From Romboutsia sp. 13368 (lineage in GTDB: Bacteria; Bacillota; Clostridia; Peptostreptococcales; Peptostreptococcaceae): a stretch of 15,131 nucleotides of DNA. The stretch spans positions 2,298,220-2,313,350 of the forward strand of contig NZ_CP048741.1 in NCBI RefSeq assembly GCF_018336475.1, given 5' to 3'. Positions 7,509 to 15,020 of the stretch are shown one piece after another. Position 1 is the stretch's first letter; every line of letters starts with the position of its first letter. Under the pieces are notes generated by a model. That model ran no database searches, was not told the DNA's origin, and worked only from the letters and a program-made list of their open reading frames with translations. A program made the position numbers and the translations under genes.

Positions 7509-9041
7509 CTAGTGTTTAAAGTGTCTTGTTCCTGTAAACACCATTGTCATTTCATATTTGTTACAAGCATCTATTGAATCTTGGTCTTTTATTGAACCAC
7601 CAGGTTGAACTACTGCACTTATTCCATATTCATTAGCTAATGTTACGCAGTCGTCAAATGGGAAAAATGCATCTGATGCAAGTACTGCTCCACTAAAATC
7701 CTTATCTTTATTATTTTCTAAAGCATTTTTTAGTGCCCATATTCTTGATGTTTGACCACATCCTGATGCTAATGTTTGACCATCTTTAACTATAACTATG
7801 GCATTTGATTTCATATTTTTAACTATTTTCATACCAAATTTCATATCTTCTAGTTGCTCTTTAGAAGGTTTAACTTTAGTTACTGTTTCATATTTTTCTG
7901 CTAGTGCATTATTTTTATCTTGTATTAATAGTTTTCCATCTAAATACTTCATATCGTATGGTTGTAAGCTATCTTCGATTTTAGCTAATTTTAATACTCT
8001 TAAATTTTTCTTTTGTTTTAAAACTTCTAAAGCTTCTTCTGTAAAGTCATAGGCTACTACTATTTCTAAGAATATTTCCTTTAACTTCTTAGCAGTTTCA
8101 ACATCTACTGTTGAAGTTATTCCTACTATTCCTCCAAATATTGAAACTTTATCAGCTTCATAGCATTTTGTGTATGCTTCTAAGGCATCCTTTCCAAGCC
8201 CTACTCCACATGGATTAGTGTGTTTTATAGCTACAGAAACAACTTCTTCATTATCTTTAAATTCTCTCATAACTTCTAAACATCCGTGTAAGTCATTTAT
8301 ATTATTAAAAGAAAGCTCTTTTCCATTTAATTGTTCATAATTTAATATAGGATTTTTAGCATTTGGTTGAGTATATAAAACACCTGCTTGATGTGGGTTT
8401 TCTCCATATCTTAAAGTTTGTTCCTTTTGGAAAGTTAAATTAAGTATTTCTGGATATTCATCATTAACTTCACCTGCAAAATAAGTAGATATAAGAGCAT
8501 CATATCTAGCTGTAGTTGAGAATGCTTTATATGATAATTTCTTTCTATCTTCTAAAGTTAGAGTATTAGTTTTTAATTTTTCTATTATCATATCGTAATC
8601 AGCTACATCAACTATTACAGTTACATCTTTATAGTTTTTAGCCGCTGAACGTATCATAGACGGACCGCCTATGTCTATATTCTCTATCATTTCATCATGA
8701 CTTTTTCCTGCTTTTAAAGTCCCTTCAAAGTCATATAAATTAACTACTACTAAATCTATAGAACCTATATTATATTCATTTATAGTATCAACATGAGATT
8801 GTTCATCTCTTTTATAAAGTATTCCACCATGTATATATGGATTTAATGTCTTAACTCTTCCGTCTAGCATTTCTGGGAATTTTGTTACTTCATCAATAGT
8901 TATTGCATTTACCCCATTTTCTTTTAGTATCTTAAATGTATTTCCAGTAGATATAACTTCATATCCTAGATTATTTAATTCCCTAGCAAATTCAACTACT
9001 CCACTTTTATCTGTCACACTTATTAATGCTCTTTTACTCAT
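7509..9041 (-). CDS. purH: Bifunctional AICAR transformylase / IMP cyclohydrolase
   Basis: This protein carries out the last two steps to IMP, formylating AICAR with 10-formyl-tetrahydrofolate and then closing the ring. The 510 residues match the family. The N-terminal cyclohydrolase domain starts MSKRALISVTDKSG and includes LDGRVKTLNPYIHGGIL (59-75) and NIDIGGPSMIRSAAKN (121-136). The transformylase domain shows QTLRYGENPHQ (208-218) and the catalytic Lys-His pair in AIKHTNPCG (271-279). The ATG at 9039-9041 overlaps the end of purN by eight bases, and its binding site AGGAGAG lies within purN, which implies translational coupling. The gap to purD is ten bases. Confidence 0.97.
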   Translation of the reverse strand: MSKRALISVTDKSGVVEFARELNNLGYEVISTGNTFKILKENGVNAITIDEVTKFPEMLDGRVKTLNPYIHGGILYKRDEQSHVDTINEYNIGSIDLVVVNLYDFEGTLKAGKSHDEMIENIDIGGPSMIRSAAKNYKDVTVIVDVADYDMIIEKLKTNTLTLEDRKKLSYKAFSTTARYDALISTYFAGEVNDEYPEILNLTFQKEQTLRYGENPHQAGVLYTQPNAKNPILNYEQLNGKELSFNNINDLHGCLEVMREFKDNEEVVSVAIKHTNPCGVGLGKDALEAYTKCYEADKVSIFGGIVGITSTVDVETAKKLKEIFLEIVVAYDFTEEALEVLKQKKNLRVLKLAKIEDSLQPYDMKYLDGKLLIQDKNNALAEKYETVTKVKPSKEQLEDMKFGMKIVKNMKSNAIVIVKDGQTLASGCGQTSRIWALKNALENNKDKDFSGAVLASDAFFPFDDCVTLANEYGISAVVQPGGSIKDQDSIDACNKYEMTMVFTGTRHFKH

Positions 9042-9627
9042 TTATAAACACTCTCCTACCCTGAATACTTAATTTATTTTCACAGAACAATCTTATACTT
9101 TCCTTTAAGATTCTATGTTCAACCTCTAAAACTCTTTTTGAAAGAGACTTTACATCATCATTTTGTTCTACATTTACGGTTTCTTGCATTATTATAGCTC
9201 CAGTGTCTGCTCCCTCATCTACAAAATGTACTGTAGCTCCAGTTATCTTCGCACCATAATCTATTACACCTTGATGTACTTTTTCACCGTAATACCCCTT
9301 TCCACAGAAAGAAGGTATTAACGATGGATGAATATTTATTATTTTATTTCTAAACTTATCTACAAATTTAGGAGTTATTATTTTTAAATATCCTGCTAAA
9401 ACTATTAAATCTATATTCTTTTCTTCTAATATCTCTATTATCCTATCTTCATCTGTTTCATAAACTGATTCAATACCACTTAGCCTAGCCCTTTCTAGAC
9501 CATAGGCATTTTTTTTATTTGAAATAACAATCTTTACCGTACCGTTTATTCCCCCAGATTTTGTTTCATCTATGATAGCTTGTAAATTCGTCCCTCCACC
9601 AGATATTAAAACTCCAATATTTAACAT
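9034..9627 (-). CDS. purN: Phosphoribosylglycinamide (GAR) formyltransferase, folate-dependent
   Basis: This enzyme transfers a formyl group from 10-formyl-tetrahydrofolate to GAR, the third step of IMP synthesis. The 197 residues are close to the usual 190-210. It shows the phosphate-binding SGGGTNLQ (9-16), NIHPSLIPSF (98-107) with the catalytic Asn and His, and HFVDEGADTGAII (134-146) with the catalytic Asp. The ATG at 9625-9627 overlaps the purM stop by seven bases and has AAGGAG just upstream inside purM. Its 3' end overlaps purH by eight bases. No formate-dependent PurT is encoded in the window. Confidence 0.96.
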   Translation of the reverse strand: MLNIGVLISGGGTNLQAIIDETKSGGINGTVKIVISNKKNAYGLERARLSGIESVYETDEDRIIEILEEKNIDLIVLAGYLKIITPKFVDKFRNKIINIHPSLIPSFCGKGYYGEKVHQGVIDYGAKITGATVHFVDEGADTGAIIMQETVNVEQNDDVKSLSKRVLEVEHRILKESIRLFCENKLSIQGRRVFINE

Positions 9628-10691
9628 AAATTTACTCCTTCATGAGTATCAACAACTTTACCTATTATGTATGCTTTATCTTTTAATAAATCATTATATT
9701 TTTCATCTATATTTATTTCTTGTTCTCTACCATTTATAAAGTTAATTACTTCTTTAGCTTTATCTTCTTCAACTACCATAACTAATCCAATCCCCATATT
9801 AAAACTCTTATGTAATTCTCTTTCATCTATTGCATTAAAACTTTCTATTAAATTGAATATAGTTGGTTTTTCCCAAGAATTTTTATTTATATCTATTCCT
9901 AATCCTTTAGGTATAACTCTTGGTATATTTTCAATAACTCCTCCACCAGTTATATGAGCTATTGATTTTATATCATATTGCTTTAATAAATCTAATACTA
10001 ACTTAACGTATATTTTAGTTGGAGTTAATAAAGCTTCTCCTAAAGTCATTCCTAATTCTTCTATATAGTCATCTAACTTATAATTATAAGTATCTAAGAA
10101 TATTTTTCTTATAAAAGAGTATCCGTTACTATGTACCCCACTTGATGATATTCCTATTAAAACATCACCTGATTTAACATTTTGACCAGAAACTATTTTA
10201 GATTTATCTGCTATTCCAACAGAAAATCCTGCTAAATCATAATCGTCATTAGAGTACATTCCTGGCATTTCAGCAGTTTCTCCACCTATTAATGCACAAC
10301 CTGCTATTTTACATCCATCAACTATTCCGCTAACTATTTGTTCTATATTTTCTGCAACTAATTTTCCCGTAGCTATGTAATCTAAGAAGAATAATGGCTT
10401 AGCACCTTGGCATATTAAGTCATTAACGCACATTGCAACTAAATCTATTCCTACTGTATCGTGTTTATCCATCATTTGAGCTAACCTTAATTTAGTACCA
10501 ACTCCATCAGTAGAAGAAAGTAAAACAGGTTCTTCCATGCCTACAAATTCTTTTAGGCTATATAGTCCACTAAAGTTTCCTAAATCACCTATTACATTGT
10601 TGTCATAAGTAGATTTTATCTTTCCTTTTATAAGATCTACTGCTCTATTTCCCTCATCTATATCTACACCTGATTGTTTGTATGTTAACAT
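9621..10691 (-). CDS. purM: Phosphoribosylformylglycinamidine cyclo-ligase (AIR synthetase)
   Basis: This ATP-dependent enzyme closes the imidazole ring, turning FGAM into AIR. It is structurally related to the synthase half of PurL. The 356 residues match the family (about 345). Motifs are SSTDGVGTKL (59-68), GIDLVAMCVNDL (81-92), GGETAEMPGMY (136-146) and GISSSGVHSNGYS (180-192), including nucleotide and metal contacts. The ATG at 10689-10691 overlaps the purF stop by seven bases through a shared ATGTTA/TGTTAA junction. The same junction occurs between purM and purN. A GGGAGG binding site lies within the purF 3' end. Confidence 0.96.
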   Translation of the reverse strand: MLTYKQSGVDIDEGNRAVDLIKGKIKSTYDNNVIGDLGNFSGLYSLKEFVGMEEPVLLSSTDGVGTKLRLAQMMDKHDTVGIDLVAMCVNDLICQGAKPLFFLDYIATGKLVAENIEQIVSGIVDGCKIAGCALIGGETAEMPGMYSNDDYDLAGFSVGIADKSKIVSGQNVKSGDVLIGISSSGVHSNGYSFIRKIFLDTYNYKLDDYIEELGMTLGEALLTPTKIYVKLVLDLLKQYDIKSIAHITGGGVIENIPRVIPKGLGIDINKNSWEKPTIFNLIESFNAIDERELHKSFNMGIGLVMVVEEDKAKEVINFINGREQEINIDEKYNDLLKDKAYIIGKVVDTHEGVNLC

Positions 10692-12052
10692 GAAAGTAGT
10701 TCCTCCCTATCTAATTTCTTAACTGGATAATCTCCATTAAAGCAAGCCTTACAGAAAGTAGCTTTATTTTCTGTAGCTTCTATCATTAAGTCTATATCTA
10801 AGAATTTTAAACTATCACATCCTATATATTCTCTAATTTCTTCTACACTATTGTTAGAAGCTATTAAGTTAGAGCGATGTGGTGTATCTATTCCGTAATA
10901 GCATGAATACTGTACTGGAGGAGATGTTATTCTTAAATGAATTTCACTAGCTCCTGCATCTCTTAATGATTTCACTATTAGTTTAGAAGTAGTACCTCTA
11001 ACTACAGAATCATCTATTAACACTATAGATTTACCTTTTACTACGCTTGATAATGGATTTAATTTTATCTTAACCCCTATTTCTCTTTCTTCTTGTGTAG
11101 GCTTTATAAATGTTCTACCTACATATCTATTTTTAATTAATCCTTCACTTAAAGGAAGTTTACTTGCATTAGAATAACCAACAGCACCTGCCCATCCTGA
11201 ATCAGGAACTGGAACTACTATATCAGCTTTTATATCTTCCTCTTTAGCTAATACTTCTCCACATTTTACTCTAAAATCATATGCATTTACATTGTCTATA
11301 GTCGCATCATTTCTTGCAAAATAAATATGTTCAAATATACAACTTTTCTTAACTAATTTATAATTTTCAGAGTAGAAATAAGATTTAAGTTCACCATTTT
11401 TTACAACTACTATTTCACCAGGTTCAACATCTCTTATTACCTCTCCTCCAAGTATATCTATTGCACAATTTTCTGAAGCAAATATATACTCATCACCTTT
11501 TTTTCCTAGTACTAAAGGTCTAAATCCATGTGGGTCTCTAACTGCTACTAACTCATCTTCTCCCATTATTACAAGAGAATATGCTCCTTTTATATAATCC
11601 ATAGTTATTTTTAAACTTTCTACTATATCTCCCTTATAGTATCTAGCTAATATATATAAAATTACTTCTGTATCAGAGTTTGCCTGGAACATATACCCAT
11701 CTTCTTCTAACATATCCCTTAAATAATTTGCATTTACTAGATTTCCGTTATGAGCTAATGCTAATTCTCTTTTTCTACACTTCCCAACTAATGGTTGGCA
11801 ATTTGACAAATGGCTTCCTCCAGCTGTTGAGTATCTAACATGTCCTATACCTATATTTCCTTTTAAGTTAGCTAGTTCAGTTTCTTTAAATACATCTCCA
11901 ACTAATCCCATATCTTTCTTATAATTTATTTTTTCTCCATCAGATATTGCAATTCCACAACTCTCTTGACCTCTATGTTGAATAGAGTATAAAGAATAAT
12001 ATAATTCTTTAGCTATGTTTTTATTTGAATAAATCCCTACTATACCACACAT
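10685..12052 (-). CDS. purF: Amidophosphoribosyltransferase (glutamine PRPP amidotransferase)
   Basis: This is the committed first step of purine synthesis: PRPP plus glutamine gives phosphoribosylamine. The 455 residues comprise an N-terminal Ntn glutaminase domain starting MCGIVGIYSN and a C-terminal phosphoribosyltransferase domain. The catalytic Cys2 becomes N-terminal once Met1 is removed. The second domain has the PRPP loop VLIDDSVVRGTTS (344-356). Cysteines at 238 (KSCIFEHIYFAR), 384, 434 and 437 (FCKACF) correspond to the four ligands of the [4Fe-4S] cluster of the B. subtilis enzyme, so an oxygen-sensitive cluster is likely. Unlike the B. subtilis protein there is no leader peptide before the Cys. 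The ATG at 12050-12052 sits just after an AGGAGG that overlaps the purC stop, leaving no room for a longer start in this frame. The protein is normally inhibited by AMP and GMP. Confidence 0.97.
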   Translation of the reverse strand: MCGIVGIYSNKNIAKELYYSLYSIQHRGQESCGIAISDGEKINYKKDMGLVGDVFKETELANLKGNIGIGHVRYSTAGGSHLSNCQPLVGKCRKRELALAHNGNLVNANYLRDMLEEDGYMFQANSDTEVILYILARYYKGDIVESLKITMDYIKGAYSLVIMGEDELVAVRDPHGFRPLVLGKKGDEYIFASENCAIDILGGEVIRDVEPGEIVVVKNGELKSYFYSENYKLVKKSCIFEHIYFARNDATIDNVNAYDFRVKCGEVLAKEEDIKADIVVPVPDSGWAGAVGYSNASKLPLSEGLIKNRYVGRTFIKPTQEEREIGVKIKLNPLSSVVKGKSIVLIDDSVVRGTTSKLIVKSLRDAGASEIHLRITSPPVQYSCYYGIDTPHRSNLIASNNSVEEIREYIGCDSLKFLDIDLMIEATENKATFCKACFNGDYPVKKLDREELLSC

Positions 12053-12063
12053 AAAATGTCCTC

Positions 12064-12759
12064 CTAGTTGCTCATTCTAGCAAGAACTTCTTCATATCCT
12101 TGTACTAAATCACCAAGGTCTCTTCTAAATCTATCTTTATCTAATTTCTCATTTGTATCTACATCCCAAAGTCTACAAGTATCAGGAGATATTTCATCTG
12201 CTAATATTATGTTTCCTTCACTGTCTTTCCCAAATTCTAATTTAAAATCAACTAATTTTAAATTCATTTTTAAGAAAAATTCTTTCATTATTTCATTTAT
12301 TTTTAAAGTTTCATTTCTTAAAAATTCTAATTCTTCTCTAGTAGCTAACTTCATTGCTACTGCATGGTCATTATTTAACATAGGATCTCCATATGCATCA
12401 TTTTTGTAAGATAATTCGAATATTGGCTCATCTAAAACTATACCTTCTTCTACTCCATATCTCTTACAGAATGATCCTGCTGTTATATTTCTTACTATTA
12501 CTTCAAGCGGTAGTATTTCAACTCTCTTAACTAACATTTCCCTCTCTGATATCTTTTTTATGAAGTGCGTTTTGATTTGTTCCTCATGTAACATTTCAAA
12601 TAATATTGTTGAAATTTTATTATTTAAAATGCCTTTTGATGATATTTGAGCTTTTTTCTCCCCATTGAATGCTGTTGCATCATCTTTAAAATAAACTATA
12701 AACTCATTTTCATTTTCTGTAGAATATATTTGTTTTGCTTTTCCTTCATATAATAACAT
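12064..12759 (-). CDS. purC: SAICAR synthetase (phosphoribosylaminoimidazole-succinocarboxamide synthase)
   Basis: This enzyme condenses CAIR with aspartate using ATP to give SAICAR. The 231 residues match the short bacterial form (about 235). It begins LLYEGKAKQIY, the typical start of the family. It contains EVIVRNITAGS (86-96), LVDFKLEFG (169-177) and ADEISPDTCRLWD (187-199), which build the nucleotide and substrate sites. The ATG at 12757-12759 lies six bases after the purE stop, with AGGGGG inside the purE 3' end as binding site. The stop is eleven bases before purF. PurB, which would act on SAICAR next, is not encoded here. Confidence 0.97.
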   Translation of the reverse strand: MLLYEGKAKQIYSTENENEFIVYFKDDATAFNGEKKAQISSKGILNNKISTILFEMLHEEQIKTHFIKKISEREMLVKRVEILPLEVIVRNITAGSFCKRYGVEEGIVLDEPIFELSYKNDAYGDPMLNNDHAVAMKLATREELEFLRNETLKINEIMKEFFLKMNLKLVDFKLEFGKDSEGNIILADEISPDTCRLWDVDTNEKLDKDRFRRDLGDLVQGYEEVLARMSN

Positions 12760-12765
12760 AATAAA

Positions 12766-13242
12766 TTACCCCCTTAAATTTTTATCTGCTTCTAGAACTT
12801 TATCTTCCATTTCTTTTCTATATAAAACTAAATCTTCTTTTACTTTTGGATATTTAATACTCATAATTTGAAGTGCCATTAATGCTGCATTTATACTTGA
12901 ATCTATTGTTACTGTTGCTACTGGTATACCTGGTGGCATTTGAACTATTGATAAAAGTGAATCTAAACCATCCATTGTAGATGATTTTATTGGTAATCCT
13001 ACTACTGGTATTAAGGTATGAGAAGCTATTACTCCCGGTAAATGTGCTGCTTTTCCTGCTGCCCCTATTATTACATCTGTGTTATTTTCTATCTCTTCTA
13101 AAAATGATACTAATTGTTTTGGCGTTCTATGTGCTGATAGTGCTCTTACAGCAACTTCTACACCAAATCCTTCTAATAAATTTATTCCTTCTTCTAGTTT
13201 AGGATAATCTGACTTTGAACCCATTATTACAGCTACTCTCAT
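12766..13242 (-). CDS. purE: PurE, CAIR-forming mutase/carboxylase, first gene of the pur operon
   Basis: This small octameric enzyme makes CAIR, normally from N5-CAIR supplied by PurK. It has 158 residues from the chosen start. Motifs are MGSKSDYP (7-14), SAHRTP (36-41) with the catalytic His, AAHLPG in the substrate loop, and DGLDSLLSIVQMPPGIPVATV. I chose the ATG at 13240-13242 because a GGGGGGAG binding site lies five bases upstream. An upstream in-frame ATG at 13255-13257 would add five residues but overlaps that binding site and has none of its own. No purK adjoins it, so N5-CAIR must come from an unlinked PurK, or the enzyme carboxylates AIR directly. The loop reads GAAGKAAHLPG where common PurE has AGAGGAAHLPG. 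Confidence 0.95.
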   Translation of the reverse strand: MRVAVIMGSKSDYPKLEEGINLLEGFGVEVAVRALSAHRTPKQLVSFLEEIENNTDVIIGAAGKAAHLPGVIASHTLIPVVGLPIKSSTMDGLDSLLSIVQMPPGIPVATVTIDSSINAALMALQIMSIKYPKVKEDLVLYRKEMEDKVLEADKNLRG

Positions 13243-13247
13243 ATTTA

Positions 13248-13255
13248 CTCCCCCC
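13248..13255 (-). promoter_or_regulatory. Ribosome binding site that sets the purE start
   Basis: GGGGGGAG on the minus strand ends five bases before the ATG at 13240-13242. The alternative ATG at 13255-13257 shares a base with this site and has no purine-rich site upstream, so the shorter PurE is preferred. Confidence 0.8.
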
Positions 13256-13330
13256 ATAAGTATGACATGTTATTTATATTATTTTTAAATTTTATCGAAT
13301 GTTATTATAATTTTTTTAATAATGTTCTTT

Positions 13331-13344
13331 ATATTACGTAATAT
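13331..13344. repeat. 14-base perfect palindrome at the predicted purE transcription start
   Basis: ATATTACGTAATAT is a perfect palindrome a few bases downstream of the predicted start near 13347, in the early leader. It could be an operator, or chance in very AT-rich DNA, though the central ACGT makes it stand out. No matching regulator can be named. Confidence 0.35.
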
Positions 13345-13353
13345 TATATTTAT

Positions 13354-13382
13354 ATATTATTATATTTTTCATTTATTATCAA
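13354..13382 (-). promoter_or_regulatory. Sigma-A promoter of the pur operon
   Basis: On the minus strand TTGATA (13377-13382) and TAATAT (13354-13359) are separated by 17 bases. Transcription should begin near 13347, giving a leader of about 105 bases. The -35 box begins eight bases after the nearer PurR-like half-site, the position expected for an upstream-acting purine repressor. No purine riboswitch fold is recognisable in the leader. Confidence 0.75.
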
Positions 13383-13384
13383 GT

Positions 13385-13430
13385 ATTTTACGAACTTTAT
13401 TATAAAAACTTTATTAATAATTCGTAAAAT
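13385..13430. promoter_or_regulatory. Inverted pair of PurR-like boxes upstream of purE
   Basis: Ten-base arms ATTTTACGAA (13385-13394) and TTCGTAAAAT (13421-13430) form a perfect inverted repeat. Each arm resembles the PurBox AWWWCCGAACWWT; the plus-strand box TTTTACGAACTTT matches at 11 of 13 positions. The CGAAC and ATTCG cores are 24 bases apart and lie just upstream of the -35 box. B. subtilis PurR represses pur genes from a similarly placed inverted box pair and is relieved by PRPP. PurR binding here is inferred from the motif; the regulator gene is not in the window. Confidence 0.72.
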
Positions 13431-13447
13431 TTTTATCCTTCTTTAAT

Positions 13448-13478
13448 AAAAAAGCCTAGCACTTTTATAGTGCTAGGC
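13448..13478 (-). terminator. Intrinsic terminator of the purine permease gene
   Basis: A 10-base-pair GC-rich stem, GCCTAGCACT (13454-13463) with AGTGCTAGGC (13469-13478), has a 5-base loop. A run of six U residues (13448-13453) follows in the minus-strand transcript. It lies eight bases past the permease stop and ends 18 bases before the PurR-like boxes, isolating the permease from the pur operon. Confidence 0.95.
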
Positions 13479-13485
13479 CAATTTA

Positions 13486-14817
13486 TTATTTTAAGAATAC
13501 AAATTTTAATATAAATAATACTGAAAGTAATATTAATGATAAGTTTACTTCATTCTTTTTGTTAGTAGCTAATTTTAAAACTGTGAAAGATATTATACCA
13601 AATATTATTCCATCAGCTATACTATAAGCAAGTGGCATCATAGTAAATGTTAAAAATGCTGGTATTGCATTTGTAAAATCATTAAAGTCTATTTTTGAAA
13701 GTGAACTTGCCATCATAACTCCTACTAATATAAGTACTGGAGCTGTTGCTTGTGTTGGTATAGATGTAAATATTGGTGCAAAGAATAATGCAAGTAAAAA
13801 CATTAATCCTGTTGTTATTGATGTTAATCCCGTTCTTCCCCCTTCACCTATTCCTGACGCACTTTCAACATATGCCGTTACTGTAGATGTTCCAAGTAAA
13901 GCTCCTACTGTTGTTCCTATAGCATCTGCAAATAATGCTTGTTTTGCTTTTGGAAGTTTTCCATTTTCATCTAACATATTACCTTTTGATGCTACACCTA
14001 CTAAACATCCTACTGTATCAAATAAATCAACGAATAAGAATGTAAAGACTACTAAAACCATATCAAAACTAAATATTTGACTCACTGGAACTGATAAAGC
14101 CTGCATAAATATTGGCTTTATTGATGGAGCAGCTGATACTATTGCATTTGGTATTTGCACAAGTCCTGCTACCATACCTATTGATGATACAACTAACATA
14201 GCTAAAAGAAATGCACCTTTAACATTTTTAGCTAATAGTATCCCAGCTAATATTAAACCAAATATAGTTAATAATACTAATGGATCTGTTAAATCTCCTA
14301 ATTGAAGTATTGTAGCTCCATTAACTACTATACCTGCATTTGCTAATCCTATAAATGCTATAAATAATCCTATTCCTGCTGTAACCGCATGTTTTAATAC
14401 TGGTGGTATACAGTCTATTATTTTTTCTCTAACATTAGTTATTGTAAGTAATATAAATATAATTCCTTCTATTAATACTGCACATAAAGCAAATTGCCAA
14501 CTATATCCCATTCCTAATACTACTGTATATGCAAAAAATGCATTAAGTCCCATTCCTGGAGCAAGTGCTATTGGATAATTTGCTAAAAGCCCCATTGCAC
14601 AACTTCCTATAAATGCAGCTATTGCTGTTGCTGCAAATACTGCCCCTTTATCCATACCTGTTTCTGAAAGTATATTAGCATTTACGACTAATATATATGC
14701 CATTGTCATAAATGTTGTTATTCCTGCTATTACTTCTGTTTTTACATTTGTATTATGCTCTGATAATTTAAAAGTCTTATCTAACCAATTTTTTCTAGTT
14801 TCTTGAATTACCTGCAT
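13486..14817 (-). CDS. NCS2-family purine base permease (AzgA/PbuG type)
   Basis: This integral membrane transporter probably imports hypoxanthine, guanine or adenine by proton symport. From the chosen start it has 443 residues, most of them in hydrophobic segments consistent with 12-14 membrane helices. Family signatures are AGITTFMTMAYILVVN (31-46), LAPGMGLNAFFAY (85-97), VDLFDTVGCLVGVA (263-276) and TSTVTAYVESASGIGEGGRT (310-329), all typical of the AzgA branch and not of the xanthine/uracil branch. I chose the ATG at 14815-14817 because GGAGGGG lies immediately upstream. The in-frame ATG at 14827-14829 is embedded in that binding site. The gene is monocistronic, precedes the pur operon, and has PurR-like boxes upstream, so it is probably co-regulated with purine synthesis. 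B. subtilis relatives are PbuG and PbuO. The exact substrate cannot be read from sequence, so no symbol is assigned. Confidence 0.93.
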   Translation of the reverse strand: MQVIQETRKNWLDKTFKLSEHNTNVKTEVIAGITTFMTMAYILVVNANILSETGMDKGAVFAATAIAAFIGSCAMGLLANYPIALAPGMGLNAFFAYTVVLGMGYSWQFALCAVLIEGIIFILLTITNVREKIIDCIPPVLKHAVTAGIGLFIAFIGLANAGIVVNGATILQLGDLTDPLVLLTIFGLILAGILLAKNVKGAFLLAMLVVSSIGMVAGLVQIPNAIVSAAPSIKPIFMQALSVPVSQIFSFDMVLVVFTFLFVDLFDTVGCLVGVASKGNMLDENGKLPKAKQALFADAIGTTVGALLGTSTVTAYVESASGIGEGGRTGLTSITTGLMFLLALFFAPIFTSIPTQATAPVLILVGVMMASSLSKIDFNDFTNAIPAFLTFTMMPLAYSIADGIIFGIISFTVLKLATNKKNEVNLSLILLSVLFILKFVFLK

Positions 14818-14820
14818 TTT

Positions 14821-14827
14821 CCCCTCC
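14821..14827 (-). promoter_or_regulatory. Ribosome binding site that sets the permease start
   Basis: GGAGGGG on the minus strand, with its GGAGG core five bases from the ATG at 14815-14817. The upstream ATG at 14827-14829 overlaps this site, so the four extra residues it would add are probably not translated. Confidence 0.75.
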
Positions 14828-14838
14828 ATATAATTTAT

Positions 14839-14851
14839 ATAGTTCGTTTTG
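14839..14851 (-). promoter_or_regulatory. PurR-like box in the permease leader
   Basis: CAAAACGAACTAT on the minus strand matches the PurBox AWWWCCGAACWWT at 11 of 13 positions. It lies 22 bases upstream of the permease start codon and seems to fall downstream of the likely promoter. Its CGAACTATATA extension is repeated in inverted orientation at 15013-15023. Weaker evidence than at purE because the boxes are not closely paired. Confidence 0.5.
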
Positions 14852-14876
14852 TTACTAAGATCACATTAATAATTGT

Positions 14877-14882
14877 ATTATA
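14877..14882 (-). promoter_or_regulatory. Candidate -10 box for the permease gene
   Basis: TATAAT on the minus strand would start transcription near 14870, with a leader of about 53 bases. No convincing -35 box lies 16-18 bases upstream, and the region is so AT-rich that other -10 candidates exist. Confidence 0.35.
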
Positions 14883-15007
14883 TAATTCTATTTTTAGTAA
14901 GTATTTTATTAATATTTTTTATAAATTTTTAAATTATAATTCGTCATTTTATCTTTATTTTTATATTTTATATCATTTTATTAACTTTATCACTTATTAT
15001 TAGATGA

Positions 15008-15020
15008 AAATTCGAACTAT
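15008..15020 (+). promoter_or_regulatory. Strong PurR-like box at the far end of the permease upstream region
   Basis: AAATTCGAACTAT on the plus strand matches the PurBox AWWWCCGAACWWT at 12 of 13 positions, the best match in the window. Together with the permease leader box it forms an 11-base inverted repeat (TATATAGTTCG at 14836-14846, CGAACTATATA at 15013-15023) separated by 166 bases. It could act on the permease by looping or on a gene beyond the window. Confidence 0.5.

Noticed and set aside
13255..13257. Upstream ATG as the purE start (163 residues)
   Set aside because: It overlaps the only ribosome binding site. The ATG at 13240-13242 is correctly spaced from that site and gives the normal PurE N-terminus.
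13258..13350. Purine (guanine) riboswitch in the purE leader
   Set aside because: The conserved three-way-junction loops and core were not found. The leader is nearly all A and T with no suitable P1 stem.
13454..13478. Terminator acting on the plus strand
   Set aside because: The plus-strand side of the hairpin is followed by CAATTTATTATTTT, not a clean U-run, and no plus-strand gene exists to be terminated.
14803..15003. 66-codon plus-strand open frame upstream of the permease
   Set aside because: Composition is dominated by Tyr, Phe and Ile from AT-rich DNA. It begins inside the permease gene and lacks a binding site.
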